Below are positions 1 through 8,238 of a stretch of 64,000 nt of DNA, piece by piece. Positions within the stretch are counted from its first letter, which is position 1, and the number at the start of each line of letters is the position of its first letter. Origin of the DNA: a virus. The position numbers and the translations under genes are program-made. The stretch spans positions 62,001-126,000 of the IMG/VR virus record IMGVR_UViG_3300034102_003517. One strand, written 5' to 3'. The notes below the pieces were generated by a model. That model saw only the letters and a program-made list of their open reading frames with translations. It did not search any database and was not told the DNA's origin.

Positions 1-26
1 ATAACTTTTCATTGCAGCTTTTACCT

Positions 27-52
27 ATAAATACTTCAGTTAAAGTATTTAT
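27..52. repeat. Perfect inverted repeat at the left edge
   Basis: ATAAATACTT (27-36) and AAGTATTTAT (43-52) are perfect reverse complements with a 6-base spacer. Each arm carries a TATTTAT element in outward orientation. This suggests two divergent late promoters, one for the gene at 64 and one for an unseen leftward gene. No T-run follows, so a terminator is unlikely. Confidence 0.6.
46..52 (+). promoter_or_regulatory. TATTTAT late-type element
   Basis: AAAGTATTTATC lies 11 bases before the ATG at 64. It is one of about 17 such elements placed immediately upstream of structural genes in this window. The promoter role is inferred from position and recurrence. Confidence 0.5.
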
Positions 53-63
53 CATAAAAAAGT

Positions 64-2361
64 ATGCCAACTCAGAATCTTAATTCATATTATTACCCAA
101 GGTATAGATCAGTTTTGAACTTTGGTCAGTATTTTGACCTTACACTAGCGTCGGATGAAAGGAACTATAATGAGGAGGCGGTATTTTCAAACCTATTGAT
201 TGGTGAAAATGATGGTAATAGATTGCCAATCAATATTGACCTTTCTAAGTCTGATTGTAGTAGCCAACTAATTATAAATTTTGGTCAATATCTTTCAGGT
301 AATACCTTATTATCTAAAAATTATTACAACCCAAACGGTGTTGATATAAATTGTTTTTCTGCGTTTACAGGGGTATGTGATGTTGGTTTGGTCGCAACAG
401 ATAATGGATTGTTTACTGAGATGTCAGGAGAGACTTTGTATTACTCGATGGGTATCAGAAATGATTACAAGTTTCACCCACATTACTACGATAGAAGATT
501 CAAAATGCATCCTGTGACAGGGTATACATCTTCACCAAATCAAGTATTTTCAGGTAGACCTAAAAATACAATTTATAACATAGTATCTAGATACAGTAAC
601 TTTGTGGGATATTACCAAGATTTGTACGGTGGATTCTACCAAGGATTTTATAAACTTTTTGGATTTGATTATGAAGTTTTCCCAGAAAGGGTAAATCAAG
701 GATGGACGGTAGAAATGTTATTAAGACCAAGAAATAATGAGGCATATTCCATTACCACAGGACAAACTTATTTGAATGGAATCTACAGTGGGAATGCTGG
801 AACTTTTTTTCATTTTGGCACAAGAGCGGAAAATAAATATTATCATTTTGCTTCAGGTAGTCCAGAATCTGATTCGGGGTATACTAGAACATTTACATCA
901 GGGTTAACTGAAATGAAAACTTGCTCGTGTTCCGATACAGGAGTCACTAATTCTGAATGTCACTACATTTACCCAAAAAGTGCAACAACTGCGTACCATA
1001 ACATTGGGTGTGGGTGTGGGGCTTGTACTGAACAACTTCCCGTACCACCTTTAGATCCTATGTTTGATGTGGTATCCAACGGACTTTCATTGAGGTTCAG
1101 TGGTTGTCCCGCAAACCCAAGAATATGTGTTAAATACATTAAAATCACGGGAGACTGTGTGACTACAGGAACATGTGAAACAACTGGTGTAACTTTTCAA
1201 ACGGGATACACAATTACTGAAGTTTGCACAGAACCTATTTATGATGTCTGTGATTATGTATGTACAGCAATTACTCAGGACCGATGGGTTATGGTAAGTG
1301 CCGTTTTTGAACGATATACAGCAATTGAGGATTGTGACCTATTGAACTTAGGTGGATTGAATGATGTTAGGGTTGAAACATACCAATCAAGTATAAATGG
1401 AACAACTTATAACTTGATAATGCCTCCAGAAACACATTCAGGTGATACGAAAGAAAATAAAGTTTACCAAGTTAAATTTGATCACAAATGGTTCGATGAT
1501 GCATGGTACCGAATGGGAAGACTTAAAATTTATGCTAACGGATATCTATTTTTGGTTATTGAAAATTTTGAAGAGATAATACCAAGAGAATTAAACACCG
1601 AAAAGGAAAAACAAATTGGAGTACCATTTAATATTTCATTTGGGGGAGGGTCTCAAGGATTACACGACCATTTAATATTTTCATCTTCAACTTTACCATA
1701 CGGACCTTATCAACAGGATCCGGAACTATTTCCCAATAACATACTTTCTGCAACAACTTTTAGTGCGTTATCGACAAACATTTTAGTAGAACAAACTTTT
1801 GGTGGATCATTTATGGGAGGTATTTCACAATTTAGAATGTATACCGAACCTTTACAATCTCCTTCTATACAACATAACTTTAGAATATTAGAACAACAAT
1901 ATCAACTTTTCAATTATTGGTGTCCTAACTGTTTGAATCCATCTACACCGACACCAACACCAGGAGCGACCCCTACACCGACACCAACACCAACAATGAC
2001 TCCTACCCCAACACCAACCCCTACGCTTAATATTCAACCAACTTTTTGGGCAAGTTACAGAATGTCAGATAATGATAATACACCATGGAACTCATTTATT
2101 TATGTTGCAAACGCTCAAGCAGCCCAAGTAATAGTATGTAATAATAATTCGTATGCCGGAATGATAGGAACTATCACAGGCCCCCTATCTGTTGGTTCAT
2201 TTGTTGGTGGGTTTTATGATTCTAGTAGTCCGTTTGGTGAGGGTAATTATATAGTAAGTAACAATGGTGTAATTGCGTATGGCCTTTATCAATTATATTG
2301 GGTTGTAATAAATGCTAGCGGCATAGTTACTGAATATGTACCATTAAATCCACCTTGTTAA
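64..2361 (+). CDS. LamG-like tail/adhesin protein with Pro-Thr linker
   Basis: A 765-residue protein that I read as a virion surface component, probably a receptor- or glycan-binding tail protein. Residues about 220-620 have the look of a concanavalin A/LamG beta-sandwich: WTVEMLLRPR near the start, QDRWVMVSAVF and WYRMGRLKIYANG in the middle, and a closing GGISQFRMYTEPL segment. Cysteines are frequent at residues 280-400. A Pro-Thr linker (about 628-655) leads to a C-terminal beta domain of about 105 residues. That domain resembles one in the protein at 57792-60464 and one inside the protein at 44767-50145. The ATG is preceded by A-rich sequence and a TATTTAT element. The virion role is inferred from the linker and domain sharing; no exact family is recognised. 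Confidence 0.6.
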   Translation: MPTQNLNSYYYPRYRSVLNFGQYFDLTLASDERNYNEEAVFSNLLIGENDGNRLPINIDLSKSDCSSQLIINFGQYLSGNTLLSKNYYNPNGVDINCFSAFTGVCDVGLVATDNGLFTEMSGETLYYSMGIRNDYKFHPHYYDRRFKMHPVTGYTSSPNQVFSGRPKNTIYNIVSRYSNFVGYYQDLYGGFYQGFYKLFGFDYEVFPERVNQGWTVEMLLRPRNNEAYSITTGQTYLNGIYSGNAGTFFHFGTRAENKYYHFASGSPESDSGYTRTFTSGLTEMKTCSCSDTGVTNSECHYIYPKSATTAYHNIGCGCGACTEQLPVPPLDPMFDVVSNGLSLRFSGCPANPRICVKYIKITGDCVTTGTCETTGVTFQTGYTITEVCTEPIYDVCDYVCTAITQDRWVMVSAVFERYTAIEDCDLLNLGGLNDVRVETYQSSINGTTYNLIMPPETHSGDTKENKVYQVKFDHKWFDDAWYRMGRLKIYANGYLFLVIENFEEIIPRELNTEKEKQIGVPFNISFGGGSQGLHDHLIFSSSTLPYGPYQQDPELFPNNILSATTFSALSTNILVEQTFGGSFMGGISQFRMYTEPLQSPSIQHNFRILEQQYQLFNYWCPNCLNPSTPTPTPGATPTPTPTPTMTPTPTPTPTLNIQPTFWASYRMSDNDNTPWNSFIYVANAQAAQVIVCNNNSYAGMIGTITGPLSVGSFVGGFYDSSSPFGEGNYIVSNNGVIAYGLYQLYWVVINASGIVTEYVPLNPPC
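1944..2025 (+). repeat. Low-complexity Pro-Thr-coding repeat
   Basis: Degenerate ACACCAAC/CCTAC units encode a TPTPTP linker between the LamG-like region and the C-terminal beta domain. The same kind of DNA repeat recurs at 60081-60179 and 62508-62703. Confidence 0.85.
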
Positions 2362-2374
2362 TTTAATATAATAT

Positions 2375-2728
2375 ATGGAATTTTTTATAAATCAAAACTC
2401 AACATTACCAATTCTAAAAATGGATGTCGTATTCGATGGAAGAACTGACGCATACAAAGAATTTTATTCAATTTTAGATAATGCGAATATTAGATTTTCA
2501 ATGACTTTAGAAAGTAACGGGGCCGAAAAAATATCAATGCAACCCGCGTATTTAGTGGAAAAAGATAAAACATCTGCAGAATCAACTCAAGAATATTACA
2601 TTTATTACAAATGGAAAACTAAGGACACCAATAGACCAGGTAGATACAAAGGTGAATTTTCCATAACCTTAGATAATGGAGAATTGATAGTACCAATAAG
2701 AGAAAATCTTTACATCAATATTATTTGA
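2375..2728 (+). CDS. Small beta-rich protein, unknown function
   Basis: A 117-residue protein starting 13 bases after the LamG-like gene and probably cotranscribed with it. No recognised family. The sequence alternates short beta-type segments and ends in a pattern (YYIYYKWKT, then GRYKGEFSI) that recalls N-terminal domains of phage baseplate upper or receptor-binding proteins. That similarity is only an impression. No signal peptide or membrane segment is visible. Its stop codon (2726-2728) overlaps the -33 box of the polymerase promoter, so this is the last gene of its unit. Confidence 0.55.
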   Translation: MEFFINQNSTLPILKMDVVFDGRTDAYKEFYSILDNANIRFSMTLESNGAEKISMQPAYLVEKDKTSAESTQEYYIYYKWKTKDTNRPGRYKGEFSITLDNGELIVPIRENLYINII

Positions 2729-2755
2729 CAAGGGTAAATTTTACACTTATATTTT
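2724..2755 (+). promoter_or_regulatory. Bacteroidota-type promoter of the DNA polymerase gene
   Basis: TTTG (2724-2727), 20 bases, then TATATTTT (2748-2755) fits the Bacteroidota primary-sigma form TTTG-N19/20-TAnnTTTG. The boxes extend to TTTGACAA and CACTTATATTTT, nearly identical to the SSB promoter at 33779-33809. Transcription would start near 2760, about 20 bases before the GTG at 2781. Confidence 0.7.
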
Positions 2756-2780
2756 AGACAAAGGTAAATGTTACACTCAT
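2727..2780 (+). repeat. Tandem 24-bp repeat, 30-bp period, over the polymerase promoter
   Basis: The copies at 2727-2750 and 2757-2780 match at 21 of 24 positions. The first carries the intact promoter boxes. The second has TTAGACAA and CACTCATG, so its -7 box is lost. It may be a decayed duplicated promoter or a paired regulator site just in front of the gene. Confidence 0.7.
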
Positions 2781-5645
2781 GTGACAGCTAATACGCCAAA
2801 CTTAAATATAAAAATTATGGTTCCACAAGAAGAAATTGAACGCTTTTTATTAGGCGAAGACGAAGAAAAATATATCGTTTCACTCGAGTACGATTACAAA
2901 ACATCAAAAATTTATAAAGTAATTCAAGACCCAATTAAAGGTAAATTATTACGCCCTGATACATTTATTCCGTTTGCATGGGTCGGTGATTTAAAAGGTA
3001 AAAACTTTTATAAAAGTGATAAACATTCTCAAAAAAGAGCAATGAGTGAAAATGGAATTATTATTGAAAAATTAGACACTCATGGAGACGAAAGACTCGA
3101 AAATGGATTAAAGTATATCGTAAAGACAACAAAGTCATATTCAAACCTCGTAAACTTTTTTAAGGGTGGTGGATTAGATCCATGGGGTAGAGATAACACG
3201 GACAGTATACAAATCCTATCACCCGTAGAACAATACCTAATTCAAAAAAACAAACGACTTTTTAAAGGTTTCGAAGAATACGATGAAATCCACAGGTTTG
3301 TATTCGATATCGAGACCACAGGACTTGACCCCAAAACAAGTAAAATATTCTTGATTGGGATGAAAGACAATCGTGGTTTCTTGAAATTATTATCAGCACA
3401 AAATGAAGATGAGGAAAGACAAATGATTGTCGATTTCTTTAAAACTATTGATGAACTAAAACCTTCTTTGGTTGGTGGTTATAACTCAGCCTTCTTTGAC
3501 TTCCCATTTATTTTAAAAAGAGCCGAGATATTAAAACTTAATATCAAAAAAATCTGTAAAACCTTACACCCCGATTATACTCTGAAACAAAAAGATGGTA
3601 TCTTGAAGTTAGCAAATGAAATGGAACCTTATGTCCAAACTCAGATGTGGGGATATAACATTGTGGATATTGCACATGCCGTTCGTAGAGCACAAGCAAT
3701 CAATTCAGATATCAAGAGTTGGTCTTTGAAGTATATTACTAAGTTTATTGAGGCTGAAAAACCTAATCGTGTTTATGTTGAGGGGGATAAAATTGGTAAA
3801 ATCTATTTCGATAACGAAGAGTTTTGGATGAACAAAGAAAATGGGGCATACAAAAAAGTTGGGTTTGATTCTAAAATAGATGAGATATGTAAAAGACGAG
3901 ATGATGTTTATCATTTAATTACCGGATCAAAGATTATTGAAGATTACTTGGACGATGACCTTTATGAAACTATGATTGTTGACGAGCAGTTTAACCAAGC
4001 AAACTTCCTACTTTCTAAACTTGTACCAACAACATATGAAAGACTTTCAACAATGGGAACTGCAACATTATGGAAAATGATTATGTCCTCATGGTCTTAT
4101 AAACATAACTTAGCATTACCAAGAAAATTGGAAAAAAGAAAGTTTACGGGAGGTCTTTCTCGTTTGGTACAAGTTGGGTTCTCTAAAAATGTATTAAAAC
4201 TTGACTACTCTTCACTATACCCATCTATTCAGTTGGTTCATGATGTCTTTCCCGCTTGTGATGTTACAGGTGCGATGAAGAGTATGTTAAAGTATTTCCG
4301 TGATACTCGTATCAAATACAAGAACTTGGCAAGTGAATTTAAAACAATAGACCCAAAACTTGCAATTTCATATGATAGAAAGCAGTTACCAATTAAAATC
4401 TTCATCAACGCTTTCTTTGGTTCATTATCAGCACCACAAGTGTTTCCGTGGGGGGATATTGATATGGGTGAACAGATTACTTGTACAGGTAGACAATATC
4501 TTCGTCAGATGATTATGTTTTTTATGAAACGAGGTTATGTTCCACTTGTAATGGACACGGATGGTGTGAACTTTGAAACTCCGTCAGACCGTGATGAATA
4601 CAAATACATAGGTAAAGGTCTTAACGGATTGGTTAAAGAAGGAAAAGAATATGTCGGCGCTGAAGCGGATGTTGCGGAATACAATGATTTGTTTTTGAGG
4701 GGTGAAATGGGATTGGATATTGACGGTGTTTGGCCATCTACAATTAATGTTGCTCGTAAAAACTACGCACTTCTTACCGATAAAGGAAAAGTAAAACTTA
4801 CGGGTAATACAATTAAGTCTAAAAAACTTCAAACATATGTTGCTGAGTTCTTGGATAAAGGTCTTCGAATGTTATTAGATGGTAAGGGCGGTGAGTTTTT
4901 AGATTTCTATTACGAGTATGTGGATAAGTTGTATAACCGACAAATTCCTTTGGCTAAAATCGCAAATAAGGCTCGTGTTAAACAGTCTATTGATGATTAT
5001 AAAGTTCACATCACAAAAACCACAAAGGCAGGTAACATGATGTCTCGTCAAGCTCACATGGAACTTTTGATTAAGGAGGGTAAGAACCCTGGTCTTGGTG
5101 ATACAATTTTTTATGTTAATAACGGTGAAAAGAAATCACACGGAGATGTTCAAAAGAAAAAAGACGAATTAGTTTTAAATTGTTATTTGATTGATGAAAA
5201 AGAAATAGAAAGGAACCCCGATTTATTAGGTGAGTATAACATTGCAAGATATATGGCGGCGTTTAATAAAAGGATTGAACCACTATTGGTTGTATACAAA
5301 CCTGAAATCAGAGAAGATATTTTAATTGAGGACCCTAAGGACAGACCTATATTCACAAAGACACAAACAGAACTTGTGAGAGGCTACCCAATGAAAGAAG
5401 CGCACCAAGATACATTAGAGGAAGTTTTATCACTGTCAGACATGGAATTAACATTTTGGAAAAATGTTGGGATAGATCCGTATTACATGTATATTGATGA
5501 CACTTTAAATTTAGTTGATGTAGAGTGGGTTGAAAAAAATAGAGTTATGATGGAGGAATATGTGAAACAAAACAAAAAAATTGACCAAGAAGAATTCTAT
5601 GAGTTTGATGTGGACGGTGATCTTATGTCGTTATCGTTTGATTAG
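2781..5645 (+). CDS. Family B DNA polymerase with 3'-5' exonuclease
   Basis: The replicative polymerase of the phage. The exonuclease domain shows motif I FDIETTG (D176, E178) and motif II GGYNSAFFDFP. The polymerase domain shows motif A LDYSSLYPS (D475), motif B with RKQLPIK followed by NAFFG, and motif C MDTDG (D592, D594). Motif C has Gly where most family members have Ser. Motifs A and C are only about 117 residues apart, shorter than in T4 gp43, so the fingers region is compact; about 360 residues follow motif C. Length is 954 from the GTG at 2781. An in-frame ATG at 2817 (MVPQEE) is a plausible alternative start; I keep the GTG because its leader from the promoter is about 20 bases. The 3' end overlaps the convergent minus-strand gene by 4 bases. 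Confidence 0.93.
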   Translation: MTANTPNLNIKIMVPQEEIERFLLGEDEEKYIVSLEYDYKTSKIYKVIQDPIKGKLLRPDTFIPFAWVGDLKGKNFYKSDKHSQKRAMSENGIIIEKLDTHGDERLENGLKYIVKTTKSYSNLVNFFKGGGLDPWGRDNTDSIQILSPVEQYLIQKNKRLFKGFEEYDEIHRFVFDIETTGLDPKTSKIFLIGMKDNRGFLKLLSAQNEDEERQMIVDFFKTIDELKPSLVGGYNSAFFDFPFILKRAEILKLNIKKICKTLHPDYTLKQKDGILKLANEMEPYVQTQMWGYNIVDIAHAVRRAQAINSDIKSWSLKYITKFIEAEKPNRVYVEGDKIGKIYFDNEEFWMNKENGAYKKVGFDSKIDEICKRRDDVYHLITGSKIIEDYLDDDLYETMIVDEQFNQANFLLSKLVPTTYERLSTMGTATLWKMIMSSWSYKHNLALPRKLEKRKFTGGLSRLVQVGFSKNVLKLDYSSLYPSIQLVHDVFPACDVTGAMKSMLKYFRDTRIKYKNLASEFKTIDPKLAISYDRKQLPIKIFINAFFGSLSAPQVFPWGDIDMGEQITCTGRQYLRQMIMFFMKRGYVPLVMDTDGVNFETPSDRDEYKYIGKGLNGLVKEGKEYVGAEADVAEYNDLFLRGEMGLDIDGVWPSTINVARKNYALLTDKGKVKLTGNTIKSKKLQTYVAEFLDKGLRMLLDGKGGEFLDFYYEYVDKLYNRQIPLAKIANKARVKQSIDDYKVHITKTTKAGNMMSRQAHMELLIKEGKNPGLGDTIFYVNNGEKKSHGDVQKKKDELVLNCYLIDEKEIERNPDLLGEYNIARYMAAFNKRIEPLLVVYKPEIREDILIEDPKDRPIFTKTQTELVRGYPMKEAHQDTLEEVLSLSDMELTFWKNVGIDPYYMYIDDTLNLVDVEWVEKNRVMMEEYVKQNKKIDQEEFYEFDVDGDLMSLSFD

Positions 5646-5974
5646 GAATTTTTTAAACCGTCAGATGAAAGTATATACCAAAAACCATTTATATATTTAA
5701 ATTCAACACATGACCCTTTATCAAGTTCCACTTCATTAAACTCTTCATCAATTAAACTTTCAGTTTTTACTAAAACTTTGGTTAATGATTTAACAACTAC
5801 ATGGTCAGTGTTGTTATGATTTAAATATAATTCGTGATTTTCTTCACCTTTATAAACAATCACATATTCACCATTTGTAGTATAGTCTTGACTAATTACT
5901 ACTGCGGAGTCCGATGTCTCAATTTGATTTCCATTAATAATTCTTAATGAAGGTATGGATCTAAAAACTGGCAT
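5642..5974 (-). CDS. Small protein, last gene of the minus-strand neck operon
   Basis: A 110-residue protein of unknown function with alternating short beta-type segments, no Cys and no membrane segment. It starts 7 bases after the stop of the gp13-like gene and has no promoter-like element of its own, so it is probably translated from the same minus-strand message. A virion or neck-associated role is guessed from this coupling only. Its stop overlaps the end of the polymerase gene by 4 bases, with no room for a terminator between the convergent genes. Confidence 0.6.
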   Translation of the reverse strand: MPVFRSIPSLRIINGNQIETSDSAVVISQDYTTNGEYVIVYKGEENHELYLNHNNTDHVVVKSLTKVLVKTESLIDEEFNEVELDKGSCVEFKYINGFWYILSSDGLKNS

Positions 5975-5981
5975 ATTTTAA

Positions 5982-7100
5982 TTATATGACGGTATATGGA
6001 CTTGTAAATGGTCTAAACTTAAGGGTTTTGTTCATATTTTCAGCCTGTAACCCTTTAATTTCCCATTGTTTTTCCGGTCTTAGTCTTTCTAAACGAGTTT
6101 TTAATTCTTCCCATAACATAGCTTTTTCATCTTTTGCTTCTGTTTGTAAACTCTGATATTCTAGTGTAAGTTCTGAATCTGGTGTTTTTAAGTTTCCACT
6201 ATATTTTCCTCTTACTCTTGCCAATGTTTCTTTACAATACGCTGTAAACCATCTTCTTACCCAAGTTTGTGCCGGTGAGTTCAATTCGTCCCATCTCATT
6301 TCATCGATAGGAACATCTGAAGGAAGTTTTACAACATCCTTATTTGCTGCTAAACAACCATCCCTATCAAATGTATCGTAGTACCAATACCATACTCTAT
6401 ATTTTTGGAAATTAATATTCCCAAAGTCAAATTTTCCACCAGGTACATTCATTAAATGTAATGCCTTTTTACCTTCAGGTAATGCTGTAATTCGATATGT
6501 AAGTTCACCTGTAATTATTCTTCTTTTAATATTGATGTCCGACATTCTCAAAAGGATGTCAAAGGCAGGTGTAATAAAATAATTACCTGTCGTACCCATT
6601 TGAGAAAATCCAGCTCCCCCACCCAATCCAATACCACCGAATCCACCAAATCCACCCATGAATGGATCAAAGTAAGCTGCGTCTAATTCTGATCTTGAAA
6701 ACCAAAGTAATTCATTTACTTCTCTACCTGCCGGTATTTCATATATCTGTTGGTGAGGTACTAACTCAATATAGTCTTTTTTCAATACCCAATCACCACC
6801 AGCTTGGAGACCCACGATTTTAGAATAAGCGTATGTATATTGAGTTTCCCAATCTAATGATCTTGTTGTAAAGGCTCTCGTTAGCGATTGTTCATCTAAG
6901 TTCATTCCGTAAAGTGAGGACCACTGACTTTCAATCAACCAATCATTAACATGTTGTGCGTAATCTTGTACTGATAATTCTAAAAGTGAGTCCAACATTT
7001 CATCTTCGAGTTCGACTGAACGCAATGGTGCCCCCAAAAGATTTTTAATTCTTTTGTAAAGTTTACTTCTTTCTGGTTCTGTAATTATTGCTGTGGACAT
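5982..7100 (-). CDS. 13: T4 gp13-like neck protein
   Basis: Head completion/neck protein that would form the ring joining the portal vertex to the tail. The N-terminus (RIKNLLGAPLRSVEL, then a helix rich in L and Y) matches the T4 gp13 start, which also has RRLGAP followed by VEL. The C-terminal third (WVRRWFTAYCKETLARVRGK, then a charged helix with WEELKTRL) matches the end of gp13. At 372 residues it is longer than T4 gp13 (309). A Gly/Phe-rich loop (about residues 147-168) lies between. Two TATTTATA elements, read on the minus strand, lie just upstream. Gp13 is on the opposite strand to gp14 and gp15, unlike the T4 arrangement. Confidence 0.78.
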   Translation of the reverse strand: MSTAIITEPERSKLYKRIKNLLGAPLRSVELEDEMLDSLLELSVQDYAQHVNDWLIESQWSSLYGMNLDEQSLTRAFTTRSLDWETQYTYAYSKIVGLQAGGDWVLKKDYIELVPHQQIYEIPAGREVNELLWFSRSELDAAYFDPFMGGFGGFGGIGLGGGAGFSQMGTTGNYFITPAFDILLRMSDINIKRRIITGELTYRITALPEGKKALHLMNVPGGKFDFGNINFQKYRVWYWYYDTFDRDGCLAANKDVVKLPSDVPIDEMRWDELNSPAQTWVRRWFTAYCKETLARVRGKYSGNLKTPDSELTLEYQSLQTEAKDEKAMLWEELKTRLERLRPEKQWEIKGLQAENMNKTLKFRPFTSPYTVI

Positions 7101-7114
7101 AAGAATATTTTCTA

Positions 7115-7133
7115 TATAAATATCTTATAAATA
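7115..7133 (-). promoter_or_regulatory. Two TATTTATA late-type elements for the gp13 gene
   Basis: Plus-strand TATAAATA at 7115-7122 and 7126-7133 read as TATTTATA on the coding strand, 14 and 25 bases before the ATG at 7100. This minus-strand example shows that the element's orientation follows the gene. Confidence 0.5.
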
Positions 7134-7141
7134 AAAAGACA

Positions 7142-8227
7142 TTAAAATTTCCTTTTGGTTTGTGTGGTGTAGAGATCATTTACGAACCCCCAATTTACAA
7201 CTTTCCAAAAATTACTAATATATTTGTCTCTTTCATTTTTGTACTTGAGGTAATATGCGTGTTCCCATAAATCTAATCCTAATAGTGGATACCCCCCGTT
7301 TTTTTCAATATCCATTAATGGGTTATCTTGGTTTGCTGTAGTGACAATTTTAAGACCATTTGTTTTGGTTAAAACCAACCAAACCCATCCTGAACCAAAT
7401 CTACTTTTGGCTTCTGATTCAAATTTTTCTTTAAATTTTTCAAAAGACCCAAAGTGTTTGTCAATTTTAGTTTTAATAGGATCTATTAATTCTTGTTTTT
7501 TGGGTGAAAGCATTTTCCAAAAAAGAGCGTGATTAAAAGCCCCACCACCATTATTTCTAACTTTTGTATTAAATTTTGAAATTTTGAGTATTATTTCTTC
7601 TAAATCTAAATCTTTACCTGAAATCTTATCTAATTCTAAATTTAATTTTTCAACATACCCTTTATAGTGTTTGTTATAATGAGTTTTCATAGTTTCAGTA
7701 TCTATGAATTTTCCTAACGAATCAAAATCGTATGGTAATTTATCGATACTAATGTGTTTAATTTCACTTATAATTTTTTCATTATTAAATGAAACTATTT
7801 CCAACTTATTTTCTATCTCATTTATTTTTTTTTCAAACTTTGTATAGATAATGTCTTCTAATTTTTTGTTACTTTTTTCGAAGTTTTTAACATCTTTACC
7901 TGAAATCGCATTAGCATCATCTTCGTTTTCACCACCAATGTCTTTTCCCTTTTTTCTTTTTAAAACGGTTCTTTGGTATTCGTGTTGCCACTCATGAGAC
8001 AATGTTCTTAAAATATCACGATTTAATCTGTCTTTAACTAACACTTTTAGAACACTACTATCGGTTCTCGACCCCGTGGTCATAGTACCGAATCTTTTGT
8101 TTGTGAAAATTATTTTAACATCACCTTTAAGGGGATATTCTTTTTTAAGATAAGTAATAAATCTTTTGATTAATAATTCTTGATCTACTTTTGGCGTGAT
8201 TCCTTTATATGATATTTCAACATTCAT
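7142..8227 (-). CDS. Zincin-like metallopeptidase fused to Mn-type superoxide dismutase
   Basis: A two-domain protein of 361 residues. Residues 1-115 hold a zincin signature, HEWQH (78-82), followed by GGENEDDANAISG, where E100 or E102 could be the third zinc ligand. Residues about 158-355 are a full-length Fe/Mn superoxide dismutase. Its metal ligands are all present: H183 (THYNKH), H233 (FNHALFW), D319 and H323 (LDLWEHAYY). The manganese-type glutamine is in TANQDNPL (Q300), and the FeSOD-type glutamine position is Gly. The domain should convert superoxide to oxygen and hydrogen peroxide. I choose the ATG at 8227; a GTG five codons upstream (8242) overlaps the neighbour and the promoter-like element. 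It lies between the helicase and the gp13 gene on the minus strand. The peptidase activity is inferred from the motif only. Confidence 0.88.
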   Translation of the reverse strand: MNVEISYKGITPKVDQELLIKRFITYLKKEYPLKGDVKIIFTNKRFGTMTTGSRTDSSVLKVLVKDRLNRDILRTLSHEWQHEYQRTVLKRKKGKDIGGENEDDANAISGKDVKNFEKSNKKLEDIIYTKFEKKINEIENKLEIVSFNNEKIISEIKHISIDKLPYDFDSLGKFIDTETMKTHYNKHYKGYVEKLNLELDKISGKDLDLEEIILKISKFNTKVRNNGGGAFNHALFWKMLSPKKQELIDPIKTKIDKHFGSFEKFKEKFESEAKSRFGSGWVWLVLTKTNGLKIVTTANQDNPLMDIEKNGGYPLLGLDLWEHAYYLKYKNERDKYISNFWKVVNWGFVNDLYTTQTKRKF

Positions 8228-8230
8228 ATG

Positions 8231-8238
8231 TATAAATA
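8231..8238 (-). promoter_or_regulatory. TATTTATA late-type element, 3 bases before the SOD start
   Basis: The coding strand reads TATTTATA, CAT, ATG. The element lies in the 11-base gap between the helicase stop and the SOD start. If it is a -7 box, the message would be nearly leaderless. The same 3-base spacing occurs before the gene at 10061. Confidence 0.45.
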
